64,000 nucleotides of DNA from Dolomedes plantarius (GCA_907164885.2 OU015499.1:153678408-153742407), one strand, 5' to 3'. Counted from the stretch's first letter, positions 22,001 to 34,210 are shown. Notes: generated by a model not told the origin, from the sequence alone. Made by a program: numbers and translations.

Positions 22001-23385
22001 CACTGATCAAAAGTGAAATTGCAACAGCGTGAAGGAATGCGCGTAGTGATTTGAAAATAACAGATCGGAAGAGGTAAGGTACATAAGCACATGATTAAAG
22101 AAACAACGATATGAAAAATTAAACTGTATATTCAGTATCTAACGTGGCCACCACGGGCAGCTATACAGGACTCTAAACGGCGAGGCATATTCTCTTTGAG
22201 GCAATTATTTGTCTCCTGGGATATTCCTTGCCACGCCGAGTCCACTGCAGCTTTCAGTTCCTCTACGGTATGCGGCTGTGGTGCCCTGTGCCCCACAAGT
22301 CCGATGCCAACCCACACATGCTCGATGAGAGAGATCGGGTGAGACTGCCGGGCAGGGAAGGATGTGAATTCCATTGAGGCTGTTCAGAGTGTGACGTGCG
22401 ACATGAGGCCAGGCATTGTCTTGATGGAATAACGTTCCGGGGGCGGCAAGCACAAGTGGCCGACCCACAGGCATAATAACTGTTACAAATCAGGCCGATG
22501 TTAAACTTCCAGTAATGTGCACAAGGGATGTCCGAACATGATGCCACCCTAAACCATGAAGCCCGGTGTGGAGCCAGTGTGATGTTCGACGATATAAAGT
22601 TTCCGGGAAGGATAACGACGATATAACGTTTTCCAGGAAGCCGCCACACGTGTCCACGGCCGTTTTTCCTCGATAAAGAAAATCGTGATTCGTCCGAAAA
22701 CAATACCCGATGTCATTCGTTCGTCCAGTGACGATAACGTCGACACCATGCCAGACGGGCAGCCCTGAGTCGAGTGGTTAAAGGAGCCCCAGAGGGTGGC
22801 CGCCGTGCGCGTATCCCTGCCTCATGCAACCTGTTACGGATGGTTTGGCAGGAGACAGATGCCCCATCTGATAATGGTAGGTAGGTTTGAATATGACTTG
22901 CCGTGGCGAACGGGTCCCCACGAAACATTCGCCGAATTTGCCTATTAGTCTGATCTGACGTGCACTTGGATGACCCATTGCCTCTTTGCCGTGTTCTCAG
23001 ATGGTCCTGCGTATATCGTGCCACACATCGCTGAATTGTACTGATGTCCCGTCCAACACGACTGGCAATTGCGCGCATCGACAAACCGAGCTCATGCAGT
23101 TCTAGGATACGTTCTCTTTCCTCAGATGATAACTGCTGTTATTCAGCTCGATGTCACCGAGGCATTTTCTACCTATCTTCAAGTTCCGTTACAATAATCT
23201 GTCATGGATAGCATATACAGAGCAAGCCAGCTAATGGCTTTTATAACGAGAAACTGGGTATCATATGACCAGATGCGCACGCGCATGTAATCATTTGCAT
23301 ATGTCTCTGACATCTACCGATCCTGTAATTTTCTCATCACTACGCGCATTCCTTCATGGTGTTGCAATTTCACTTTTCACGAGTG
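22001..23385 (-). mobile_element. Tc1-like transposon (Tc1/mariner)
   Basis: 1385-bp element flanked by TA on both sides (21999-22000 and 23386-23387). The inverted terminal repeats are about 50 bp. The left end is 'cactgatcaaaagtgaaatt' and the right end, reverse-complemented, is 'cactcgtgaaaagtgaaatt'. Both continue to 'ggaatgcgcgtagtgat'. It carries a broken minus-strand transposase. The paralogous sites at about 25750 and 51458 lack it, with the uninterrupted 'ttagatgctcca'. Confidence 0.97.
22132..23165 (-). pseudogene. Tc1-like transposase, inactivated
   Basis: DDE transposase that would cut and paste the surrounding element. The likely start is the ATG at 23163-23165 and the end is at 22132, about 344 codons, the usual Tc1 length. 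The N-terminal part has the paired helix-turn-helix region (RERILELHELGLSMRAIASR, then SCQTIRNRLHEAGI). The catalytic residues are visible: D in FSDESRF, D in HQDNAWPH and E in IEHVW, with about 34 residues between the last two. It is dead. TGA and TAA occur within the first ten codons, a further in-frame TGA lies at about 22713, and there are at least two frameshifts near 22590 and 22330. Confidence 0.95.
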
Positions 23386-23387
23386 TA

Positions 23388-24111
23388 GATGCTCCATACG
23401 TCAAATATAACTTTCGCTGCACATAAAAAATTCTAATAAAATAATTAAAGCAAAATTAATTTAAAGCATTTAAAAGAGACAAACGCAAAAATTAATTCAG
23501 TCTCGAAATGAAGCTATAAAAACTATTATTTTTATTTCCATATTTACAGAACACAGCAGATTTAGATGAAAGCAGTAAAGTCTTAAAAATATAATGAAAT
23601 ATGCAAAAACAAACACTAGAAGTATTGCATAACTGGCATTTCATGACACCCTTCCCTGCGATGCAAACAGGCATAATGACACTTTCATAATTTTTAAAGA
23701 ACATTCTACAACGATAAAAATATTTATCAATGGCAATATTTCTTTTTATTTCAATCACATTCGTGCGTCAAGTATTCAATCAAAAATCGTAGGTCAAAAT
23801 CGATATGACATTGACACATTTTTTAAAAAAAATTCAAAAGGAAATAACCAAGAAACATTAAATAAATTCCAAAACATCATTCCGTGCGATTTCTCTAAAT
23901 AAAACAGGTATGTCAAAACTGAGTTAGAAATTCCCCTGTCAAGGACAATTTCCCCACAATAGGGCTAAAATATTTCTTTGCTTCAAAAATTACATTTCCT
24001 ACGATAGTAGGGAGTTCGTTACCTCCCTGAATGGGCAGGGAAATACCTTTTTCATCTGTCCCCAAGCCATAAACCTATCTCTCATACCCTGCTAACAGAA
24101 GGGTTTTTCTT
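23388..24111. repeat. Z module 3' flank, copy X
   Basis: Matches 25755-26440 and 51462-52130 ('gaacacagcagattt', 'ggcatttcatgacacccttccct', 'acctttttcatctgtcc'). This is the region downstream of the minus-strand zinc-finger gene. The 88-codon frame 23492-23758 is not preserved across copies. Confidence 0.8.
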
Positions 24112-24507
24112 TTAAAATTACCCTCTGGAGAAAATCTTTTCTCACATATAGTACAATCGAAAGTGTTCTCTTCTGTATGGGTACGGATATGTTTTTTTTT
24201 AAATAATGGATTTCAGGAAACATTTCTCACATATAGTCACACGAAAAGTCTATTCTCCATGGTTAAGGACATGCTTTTTCAAATTCCCCCGAAAAATCTT
24301 TTCTCACATACAGTGCAGGGGGAAAGGTTTCTCTCCTGTGTGGGTGCGGAAATTTATATTTAAATGAGCCTCTCGACAAAAATCTTCTCCCACGTGCAGT
24401 GGAGGTGAAAGGTTTCTCTCCTGTGTGTGTGCGGAGTGTGCTTTTAAATGACTGCACAGAAAAAATTTTCTCACATACAGAGCACACGAAAGGTTTCACT
24501 TCTGTGT
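24112..24507 (-). pseudogene. C2H2 zinc-finger gene fragment, copy X
   Basis: C-terminal remnant of the same family as the genes at 26.6 and 52.7 kb. Readable pieces are a finger start KPFVCSVCEKIFSVQS and the linker LRTHTGEKPF. Frameshifts then scramble the remaining fingers toward 24112. Everything upstream (the N-terminal fingers, start and promoter) is absent, because sequence homology stops at about 24508 inside a finger linker and unrelated DNA follows. It cannot encode a working DNA-binding protein. Confidence 0.85.
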
Positions 24508-25062
24508 GTTATGTCAGTGTACATTATAATTATATTTATTTGTATATAGTTGTAAAGGATTTAGTGGGAAAAGAATGATTATTCTAAATTTAAAGGGGGC
24601 TTGGGAATTAAATTATATTCGTGGCGTAATTCGCCTCCAATTGTTTGTATTCAAAGACGCGAATTGGGATAGGGAAATTCCCTTTTTATTATATAATCTT
24701 CGCGCACCTCTGAGTTCTGCGGTCGAGGACGAACGTTTACATTTTAGCCTTGAAAGATGTCTGTTTCGGGCTCTGCGCATGTCCAAGGAGAGTTGGCGCG
24801 CGGAGATTCCCGCGAATTTGGTTAGAGCGTGGGATAGAAGTCGATGCTATCAGATGTGTTTCGCCGCGGCTCTAAAAAAAATAAATGGCGAACGACTAAA
24901 TGCGTAGATCTGGAGAGGTGGAATTATGACAAAGAATAAAACTGGATTAAATTGAACTGATGCCTGCTCAATCATTGACTGGATTACTTTTGCTACACCA
25001 CCGGATATACCATGACTGCCATAATTTGTAAGATGACGGGCGTAGCCCTACGCGTGACATAT
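24508..25062 (+). mobile_element. possible LTR retrotransposon end (solo LTR)
   Basis: Interrupts the zinc-finger fragment at 'tctgtg|tgttatgtcagtg'. It starts with TGTTATGTCA. The reverse complement of its end near 25055 begins TATGTCA. It is GC-richer in the middle and has a poly(A) signal 'aataaaactgg' near 24937. A 110-codon plus-strand frame (24575-24907) has no family resemblance and lies where LTR leader sequence would be. No second LTR or internal coding region is present, and the 3' boundary is uncertain. Confidence 0.35.
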
Positions 25063-25576
25063 ATATATATGAAAAATTTGCAGTGTTTTCTCTAACCATG
25101 CATACATTATACCTCATATCTCAGAATCCTATAGAGATCCCAAAACAAGATATTGGTTGCTGTTAGATGATCATATAAACTTGTTTTGAGAATTTTTTAA
25201 AATTTTTAAAATTGTCACTTTTGAGAAATTCAAATTTTAAAAAGATTTTTAAAAAATATTTTATAAACCCTATCATGTTGCATAACATATTAAAGCCCTG
25301 GGAAATAGCTTTAAAATGAGCGTAAGATCAGATCTCCAACTCAACGAGTTACTGTTTTACAGCTATTTTAAGACTGACATATGTGGTTTTTATTTTTTTA
25401 GAAATTTAAATTTTAATATTTAGTAACTTTTGAACCGATGCAATAAGACCGCGAAGAATTGACATTTTTTTCATATGTTAATGAAACATACAAGTGTACC
25501 AAAAATAACGAAAATCTGGGGGGGGTCATTCAGATTTTTACAAAAAATTGCGTTGATTAGACATGGAATGACCCAG
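25063..25576. other. unassigned insertion between Z copies X and Y
   Basis: AT-rich, with no partner in the window. It contains 'ctggggggggtcattcag' and 'gacatggaatgacccag' near the right border, where Z-module sequence resumes at 25577. The half-matching 'tcattc' and 'gaatga' motifs could be a transposon end. Not identified. Confidence 0.4.
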
Positions 25577-26589
25577 CAGATGATCACATTTCCCTGCTGA
25601 ATATCTTGCAGGACTCAGTAGCGTCCATTATTCAATAGACGAGAATTGGTGTAATTTAAAAAATTTAAACTTTTTGCAAGAGTTGACTTAAAAATTAATC
25701 TTATACATTTCATACACAAAAATCTGAGACATCAAACATAAAAGTATAATTAGATGCTCCATGCGTCAAACATAACTTTGGCTGCACATAAAAATTCATT
25801 CAAGTCATTAAAAGACACAAAAGCGAAAATAAATTCAGTCTCGAAATGAAGCCATGAAATATTTATTCCTATATCATTATGCACATTTATTTTCTCATTT
25901 ACAGAACACAGCAGATTTAGATGAAAGCAGTAAAATCTTTAAAAAATATATTGAAATATTCAGCAAAAACAAACACCAGAAATATTGCATAACTGGCATT
26001 TAATGACACCCTTCCCTGCGATGTAAACACGTATGAAGCTTTCATAATTATTTAAGGAACATTATACAAGAAAACATATTTATCAATGGCAATATTTTTT
26101 TTTACTTCAATCACATTCGTGAGTCAAGAATTCCATCAAGAATCGTGCGTCATGACCGATATGGCATCCATACGTGTTTTAAAAAATTCAAAAGAAAAAT
26201 AGCCAAGAAACATTATTTCAAAACAAAATTCCGTGTGATTTCTTTAAATAAAACACGTATGTCAAAACTGAGTTTGAATTTCCACTTTCAAGGACAATTT
26301 CCTCACAATAAGGCTAAAATTTTTCATTGCGTCAAAAATTACGTTTCCTAAGATAGTAGACGGTTCGTTACATCCCTCAATGGGCAGGGAGATACCTTTT
26401 TCAACTGTCCTCAAGTCATAAACCTATATCTCATACTATGCTAAAGGGTTTTTCTTTCAAATTTACCCTCTGAAGAAAATCTTTTCTCACATATAGTACA
26501 ATCGAAAGCTTTCTCCTCTGTATAAGTAGGAATATTTTTTAAATAATCGAGTTCAGAAAACATTTCTCACATATAGTCACAAGAAAAGT
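25577..26589. repeat. Z module 3' flank, copy Y
   Basis: Downstream region of ZNF-Y. It matches copies X and Z and preserves the empty target site for the Tc1 element ('aattagatgctccatgcg', about 25748-25765). Between about 26440 and 26589 decayed finger-like sequence continues beyond the stop codon, so ancestral genes probably had two more C-terminal fingers. Confidence 0.8.
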
Positions 26590-27897
26590 CTATCCTCCAT
26601 GGTTAAGGACATGTCTTTTCAAATCCCTCCGCAAAGAAAATCTTTTCTCACATACAGTGCAGGAGAAAGGTTTCTCTCCTGTATGAGTACGGAGATGTAC
26701 TTTTAAATTACTCTGCACAGAAAATCTTCTTTCACATACAGTGCAGGCGAAGGGTTTCTCTCCTGTATGTGTGCGGAGATGTCTTTTTAAATGTCCCTGA
26801 AGAGAAAATTTTTTACCACATACAGTGCAGGCGAAGGGTTTCTCTCCTGTGTGTGTGCGGAGATGTGTTTTTAAACTACCGAGCTCAGAAAACCTTTTCT
26901 CACATACAGTGCAAGAGAAGGGTTTCTCTCCTGTGTGTGTGCGGAGATGAGTTTTTAAAAGCCCCTGTATAGAAAAACGTTTATCACATACAATGCAGGC
27001 GAAGGGTTTCTCTCCTGTGTGTGTGCGGAGATGTGTTTTTAAATACCTCTGATCAGAAAAACTTTTATCACATATAGTGCAGGCAAAGGGTTTCTCTCCT
27101 GTGTGTGTGCGGAGATGTTTTTTTAAACTAACTTGTTGAGAAAATCTTTTCTCACATACAGCACAGGCGAATGGTTTCTTTCCATTGTGTATACGGAGAT
27201 GTTTTTTTAAATAACTCTGCACAGAAAACCTTTTGTCACATACAGTGCAGGCGAAGGGTTTCTCTCTTGCATGTGTGCGGAGATGTGTTTTAAAATGTCC
27301 TTGTATAGAAAAACTTTTTCCACAAACAGTACAGGCAAAGGGCTTCTCTCCTGTGTGTGTGCGGAGATGTATTCTTAAATTACTCTGCACTGAAAATCTT
27401 TTCTCACATATAGTGCAGGCGAAGGGTTTCTCTCCTGTATGTGTGCGGAGATGTGTTTTTAAATATCCCTGTACAGAAAAACTTTTACCACATACAGTGC
27501 AGGCGAAGGGTTTCTCTTCTGTGTGTGTGAGGAGATGTATTTTTAAATTATTCTGCATAGAAAATGTTTTTTTACATACAGTGCATGCAAAAGGTTTCTC
27601 TCCCGTGTGCGCACGAAGATGTCTTTTTAAATCACCCTGTTTAGAAAATCTTTTTTCGCAAACAGCACACGGGAAAGGTTTCTCACCCGATTGGGTGCGG
27701 AGATGTATTTTTAAATTAATTTGCTCAGAAATTTTTTTCTCGCATACAGGGCAGCCGAAGGGTTTCTCTCCTGTGTGCGTGCGGAGATATGTTTTTAAAC
27801 AAGCTCGGGAAAACACTTTTCCACATGCAGTGCAAGTGAAGTGTTTCTCTCTATTGGTGGGGAGAGGATTATCAACAATATCGCACGAATGATACAT
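26590..27897 (-). CDS. C2H2 zinc-finger protein, 15 fingers (ZNF-Y)
   Basis: Predicted nuclear DNA-binding protein of 435 residues made almost wholly of C2H2 fingers joined by canonical TGEKPF linkers. I count 15 fingers. Finger 1 is one residue short with Tyr for the first zinc His, finger 2 has Gln for the last His, and fingers 3-15 have all four ligands. No effector domain (KRAB, ZAD or BTB) is seen, only a short N-terminus. I start at the ATG at 27895-27897. The open frame reaches five codons further to a TAG. A splice acceptor lies about 330 bp upstream (28226), suggesting a terminal exon with a non-coding 5' part. The stop is TAG at 26590-26592. Residues at DNA-contact positions differ strongly from those of the 52.7-kb paralog. 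Target unknown. Confidence 0.85.
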   Translation of the reverse strand: MYHSCDIVDNPLPTNREKHFTCTACGKVFSRACLKTYLRTHTGEKPFGCPVCEKKISEQINLKIHLRTQSGEKPFPCAVCEKRFSKQGDLKRHLRAHTGEKPFACTVCKKTFSMQNNLKIHLLTHTEEKPFACTVCGKSFSVQGYLKTHLRTHTGEKPFACTICEKRFSVQSNLRIHLRTHTGEKPFACTVCGKSFSIQGHFKTHLRTHAREKPFACTVCDKRFSVQSYLKKHLRIHNGKKPFACAVCEKRFSQQVSLKKHLRTHTGEKPFACTICDKSFSDQRYLKTHLRTHTGEKPFACIVCDKRFSIQGLLKTHLRTHTGEKPFSCTVCEKRFSELGSLKTHLRTHTGEKPFACTVCGKKFSLQGHLKRHLRTHTGEKPFACTVCERRFSVQSNLKVHLRTHTGEKPFSCTVCEKRFSLRRDLKRHVLNHGG

Positions 27898-28225
27898 ATT
27901 TAAGGCAGCCAACTATTAAAATGATCCCTCGCAAAAATTACACTTGAAAATTTCTTAGGAGTGGGAATCTGTGCACTGGAACTAATTGCATTTAGACTAA
28001 TTTGTCCAACATGGAGTGCATTAATTTTGGCTTCTAAAGGGTACTGTTCGCAGGAATGTCATTCATTGGAAAGTATATTCACACTGCTGATACACTACAC
28101 TTCCTCTTCTGGTATAATGACGTATCTTTAAACGATGATTAGATAAATGTAACTGCCAGGAACACGGTGAACTTCCAAATTCGTGGAACTATTTCAGTTT
28201 CGCATATAACAATATGTACTGAGCA

Positions 28226-28245
28226 CCTGCAAAGAGAGGAGAAAG
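28226..28245 (-). promoter_or_regulatory. 3' splice site upstream of ZNF-Y
   Basis: On the minus strand, a pyrimidine-rich 'ctttctcctctctttgcag' precedes 'gtgctcagtac', with the first exon base at 28226. The same site is kept at 54060 upstream of ZNF-Z. The exon would run through the ATG at 27897 without further splicing. Predicted only. Confidence 0.55.
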
Positions 28246-28258
28246 TAATATGAATGAA

Positions 28259-28506
28259 TATCGTCGGCACCACGGTAAAAAAAGAATGTAAAAATCGAAT
28301 GTAAACTTAGGAACATTCGTTAATTTAGCATATATAAATCGCCAAAAGCTCGATATTCGTCAAAATGACATTGCTAAATTCGGATTTCCGAGCGACGTAG
28401 ATTGGACACTTTCCCGCAAGGTGGGCCTTGGAGTATTATGATCAACATATGAATTTGAAAAATGCGATTTTTCACATCGTTAGTTTACCGTGGTGCCGAC
28501 GATATA
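28259..28506. mobile_element. MITE in the ZNF-Y upstream intron
   Basis: The inverted ends 'tatcgtcggcaccacggtaa' and 'ttaccgtggtgccgacgata' match over about 22 bases, around a roughly 200-bp centre. Adjacent TA dinucleotides suggest a TA target. The orthologous copy at 54093-54346 has longer matching arms, so this copy has suffered a deletion in its left arm. Confidence 0.8.
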
Positions 28507-31500
28507 TTAACACTACCATCATGTTTTTTCCTCGTATTTTTCACGTGAATTCACAAGCAATATATATATATATATTTGAGCTAGGATATGTGATATCTCT
28601 AAACTAAGATGTTATAAATTATTTCCTGGAGAAATGAAACTACTGAGCCTATTAAATTTAATGCAATTTGGTCCCGACTTTTCTTAGGCATTCTTATTCT
28701 TTTGTCCTGGTAGATCATAAGGACGTGCATAGATTTGATATATTTCAGTTTGTAGGGATCTCCACAAAACAACTGCTATCGGCCCGATCAAAAATGGATA
28801 AACAATATTTATATCGATTTCCCTTTATGTTAATTTTAGATGTCCGTAATTTATAATTTTGTCATTAATTTTTAAGATTAATGCTCTGACAAATGCCACA
28901 GATAAACATCGGATGAAAAAGCTCGGGTACAATCAAATTAAACAGTTCATAAATCTACTAATACCATATATCAAATTATTATAGGAAATAACAAAGAATA
29001 TGCGACTTATAGGTATATTTAGGTATTTTTGTTTGGACTGTATTTTGTTAGCTGCAGATATTTTTCACCGTGCTCACTCCACATTTTAATTTGAATGAAG
29101 TGCATATAATACATTAGAAAGTCTAGTATAAATTCTATAGTATAAATACTTCAGATTTCTGTTAATCTTTTGTACAATAAGTGCTTTAATTCGATTCTTC
29201 AAATCTGAATCAAAAACATTTCAAAACAGTTATCTGTCGATTTCTTGTAGTCTATGAGGTGTATGTCAGGTGCTTTTAATGCTTTATTTGTACATTTAAA
29301 AGATCTTTTCCTATTGCAAATCTCTATTTTTGAGAAGAAAAAAAAAGCTTTCAAGTGGGAGTGCTGGGTGATTGCTGCTAACTAAACTGTTGTATAATTA
29401 AAATTTTTGAAAAAAAAAGGTATTCTTTTTAATTCTATACTTAAAAAATATGGGTACATTCGAATTTTCTTATTCTTTTTATTTTTTATCAATTTTTTAA
29501 AATTTATTAATAACTTTTGGGGGTGAGGTGGGAAGTATTTAAATTTAAATAAGCTCTTTGATCAAAGTTCAATTTTCAACAGATTTATTTCCTGCATTTT
29601 TGTACTGCTGTAAAATTTTTCAAACTATTTTATATATCCTGATTTCGCCATGTCTTTCTTATGTGTAATTAATTTTTAAAATTTTATCTACTTTGCGGGA
29701 TGTATAATCATGGTTACGTTAAGCATTAAAGTTAATTCTTAAAAAATACTGTTTTACGCATTCCTATGTATAAAATTCCTTTATTTCCTATTATATTTCA
29801 GTGGCTGCAAGGCCAAAGTCTTTTACAAATTCAAGAACTAAAGACAAATACTAGCTATTTATGACATTTGTTAAGATTAAGTGATTAGAACGCAGCATTT
29901 TTCCCACTCTGATCTCAACGAGTTATAAAAGCCCAAAGGGGACTACTACATAATAAAGGAACTAGAAAGAAATATCCATGCCAAAAAAAATGTACACTGG
30001 GACCAAAAAAAGTGGAACTTATATTATCTTTTAAACACTGTTCAAACTTGTTGTCGATAATAATAAAATAGTTTCACTAAAAATTTAGAAAATTTAAGAT
30101 TTAATATTCAAAAATTAGAAAGATGGAATTAAGAATAATTCAAATTACATTCTGATTATTTTGAGTTAGCTCTATACTGAATAACAAAATAAAAAAACGG
30201 TTGTGCGATACAGAGAATATTGGAAAACCATTTGGCTCTTACAGGATAATATGATCTCATAACATTTTTCCTTTTGTGTATGAAGTCAAATAATTTCAAG
30301 ACATCAACAGGGAATGTAATTCTTTGGGTCAGAATCCTACAATATAGTTAAGTGCTACAGGAAATCAGATGAACATTAAGCTATACCTATTATATCACTT
30401 GGTTAGAGAAAATCACATTTCTTCATACACAATGAGATCGAAAAGCAAACGTCGATTTATATAATTTTTCATGATAGAGTATGAAGTATTTTATTCCTCA
30501 GTCATAAATGTTTGCTCTGAGAGAAACTGAAAAATTTCCAAACTATATTTAACAAGTTAAAACACAAAAACAAATTAAATCCTTTAAAGGATAAGTAAAT
30601 AAAAACAAAATCTGCTGTCATAACATTCCTTACATGATGAAATTTAAACTGTTTAGTTCATAGACAAACATGTTATAGTATTTTCATAAATTACTTCCCA
30701 TAAACTATTTTTCCTTTTCAAATTAAGGAAATTTCATACATTATATACATAATAATAATTTTTAATCCTGAGAAGTAATACACTTGAAAAAGAATAAGAA
30801 AAAGAAATTTTTCTCTCTTTTGTACACATAAGCTCAGGTGAGGATACTTGCAAAAAAATTTTCCTTATTTTTAGAAAATGTGGCAAAAAGAAAATGATAT
30901 TGCCCAACAAATGAGTTATTGTTGCTTTCAAATAAATTGTACAGCAAAATTCTTTTATATAAATCTCATTGGAATATCAAATATTTACAGACTGGCATAT
31001 GGCATTTAACATTATTGGATTGTTCAGGTTATACAAGAATGCAAAGAGATCATAAAACTTAAGATATCTGAGGTGTAGGGTTTGGATTAGGAGCATTTTA
31101 TATATCCTATATCCTAATTTCACCATGTCTTTGTTATGTGCAATTAATTTTTTTAATTTCATCTATTTTGAGGATGGATATTCATGGTTACGTTAAGCAT
31201 TTAAATTAAAGTTAATTGTTAAAACAATACTGTTTTATGCATTTCTATGGATAAAATTCCTTTATTTCCTATTGTATTCACAGAGAACATAAGGCCAGAG
31301 CGTTTAAGAAAGTATATGACTAATGACAAATACTAGCGATTTAAAACAGTATTTACATTCTTTTGTATACGATGTCAAATAATTTCAAGACATCAACAGG
31401 GAATGTAATTCTTTGGGTCAGAACTCTACAATATAGTTAAGTGCTACAGGAAATCAGATGAAAATTAAGCTATACCTATTATAACACTTGGTTAGAGAAA

Positions 31501-33381
31501 GTCACACTTACCTCTTCATACAGAATGAGATTGAAAAGCAATCATCGATTTAAATAATTTTTCATTTATAGAGTATGAAGAATTTTATTCCTCAGTCATA
31601 AATGTTTGCTCCGCGAGAATCTGAAAAATTTCCATACTATATTTAACAAAACAATGATTAAAGAAACACATTTACATAGTATAAAAAACAGTAATAATTA
31701 CACAAATTAAATCTTTTAAAGGATAAGTAAATTTAAAACAAAATCTGCAGTCATAACATCTCTTACCTGATGAAATTTAAACTGTTTAGTTCATAGACAA
31801 ACATTTTATGGTATTTTAATAAAATAGTTCCTATAAACTATTTTCCTTTTTGAAATTAAGGATATTTCACACTATATATGCATAAAAATAAATTTAAATC
31901 CTCAGAAGTAATACACTTGACATAAATAAGAAAGAGAAATTTTTCTCTTTTTTGTACACATAAGCTCAGGTGAGGATACTCGCAAAACATTTGTATTTAT
32001 TTCGAGAAAATGTAACAAAAATAAAATGATATAGCCTAACAAACGAGCTATTGTTGCTTTCAAAAGAAATTGCACATGAAAATTCTTTTATATAAATCTC
32101 ATTGGAATATCAAATATTTACAGACTGGTATACAGCAGTTAACAATATTGTATTATTGAGCTTATACAAGAATGCAAAAAAATCATAAAACTTAACATAT
32201 CTGAGGTGTAAGGTTTGGATTAGGAGCATTTGGAACTATTAAAACATCGCCACACCTTTTGGTGAAGTAGAGAGTTACAAGGGACTAGTTACAAGGGGAA
32301 GTATTAGAGTACAAGGGACTGATTATTATCTGCCTTCACTGGAAGTGAATAATTCGAAGTTCAGCACAGGCCAGAATGATAACACATGCCAGAGTTGGAG
32401 GTGGCTCTTAGACATCTATAACTTTGCTAACACATATATCGAAACTCTCATTCATGTATTTCATTATTGAACATCAAAGAGAAAGGAACTTTATCCAAAT
32501 TTCATTATCTTTATCTATGAACTTTATGTTGTTCTTTCAGAGATTTTGATAAAATTGAGAGCCACTTAAATTTATCTGAACAACATCAAAGCTACATAAA
32601 GGTATCTCATCATATAGAAATAGATTAGGAAATATAAAAGTGGTAACATGAGGTACAATAATTTGCCACACAACACCATGAATATGCTAACACAAATCTG
32701 CAAAAATTTTGGGATAGGTATATATGTATTATCCATTGCATATGTACCTATGAATACAAATATCACATTCTGGACATTTTAAATTACAATGCTCAGGACA
32801 TGTTAGATTTTTCAAGGAGTAATCTAATTTTCCGACAACTGATAATTTTTTTTTCTCTCCTCGCCTTGGTTTTATATGTCTTGAAAGCCTCTGTCAACTA
32901 TATTTATTCCTACAGAAGCAAAGCAAGAAATAATTCTCTCACATTAGTGAGAAGCAAGAGATTTATTAATCACAAAAATCTAAAAATAAAAATCCTTAAA
33001 ACTTAAAATGGGTGCTTTTCCTGACCCCGTATTTTCACTACTATGTGTATAAAGTAACTTACATGGCTAGTTTCTTTACAGAAGAAAGTGCAGAATCAAA
33101 GGAAAGAATGCCAAAATTTGCAATATCAAGTAAAATCTCACTTCTACAAATTTTGTACTTAAGACATATTTTTTAATAAACTTGGTGAGTCAGAAGTAAT
33201 AGTATTCAAATTACAAAGAAATGTGGAGGCTAGGTCATTAAGTTTTTTTCCTTTAATTAGTTGAAGGCAGGGTGTAAATAATATTAATCAAATGGTTAAA
33301 ATAATGATTTAAATCACATAATTAAAAAAAATTGATTTTAATCAAAAAAATTATTTCATGCATTCTTCTACTTCACAAGTA

Positions 33382-34210
33382 CTACAGCCTCTTAAAGGCC
33401 TTGGCTGCCTCAACCATGGGCTCCTTCCAGCATCTTCTATCTGTAACGACTCTTCTGCAATTTTTAGTTTTCAAAGTTTTAAAGTCTTTTTTAATATTAT
33501 CTAACCATCTAGCTGGTGGTTTACCTCTAGCTCGGGATCCCTCAGATTTTTTAAATATCAAGATCTTCCGTGTTTATCAAAACATGGCCATGCCTCTTAA
33601 GGTATTACTATGGATGACTTTTACTGTTTGTGGTTACCTATAAAGCCTATATAGTTCAAAATTACATCTAGTTCTCAAGCGTCTTTCTTCCTGTACTGGG
33701 CCAAAGATAGCCCTGAGAATTTTTCTCACAAACATGTCCAGTGAGCGCTGAGTGTCTAAGGTCAAGGTCCATATTTCCCTTGCATAAAGTAAAACAGGTA
33801 GTATAAATGTCTTATAAATTCTTATTTTATTTTTGCGACTGATGATATTAGATCTCAATCGTCTTCTCAGCCCAAAGAAGCTTTAAATAAGCCATTTTAA
33901 TCCAGTTATCAATTTCTCCTCTTAATTTCTTCTTTGTCATTAATTATAGTAACAGGGTATTCATCAACCTTTTCAAAGGTTTAATCATTAATGCACAAAG
34001 AATTACTATAGTTCACCATGTATGGCGAGAACTCCCTAAATTTAGTTTTATCCTCATTGACATCCAGGCCGATATTTGTGGTGGAGGACTCAAGAGCTAA
34101 AAAAAGCCTGTTTTACTGCTCTTTCTGACCTTCCAAAAATATCTATATTATCCACAACGCCAAATATTTACAGCGATTTCATGCAGTACTTTGAATATTT
34201 TTTGTAACAA
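33382..34210 (-). pseudogene. non-LTR retrotransposon ORF2 C-terminal remnant, copy B
   Basis: Nearly identical duplicate of the LINE remnant at 2605. The frame 33634-33858 keeps KIRIYKT, LPVLLY, WTLTLD and KILRAIFGPV, and the terminal stop TAG is at 33382-33384. The RT palm motif around 34150 reads VVDN in place of the catalytic pair. In this copy the following FGRSERAVKQAF and TTNIGLDVNEDKTKF segments are separated by a frameshift. Inactive. Confidence 0.85.

Noticed and set aside
24575..24907. 110-codon plus-strand frame as a gene
   Set aside because: No family resemblance, and its position fits the leader of a possible LTR.
26769..27892. Long plus-strand frames antisense to ZNF-Y (67 and 219 codons)
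   Set aside because: They mirror the finger repeat with its 84-base period (repeating FSxVCVRRCxFK). They are shadows of the real gene on the other strand.
27898..27912. Starting ZNF-Y five codons earlier at 27912
   Set aside because: That first codon is TTG. The first ATG in the exon is at 27895-27897, with a TAG immediately upstream of the TTG.
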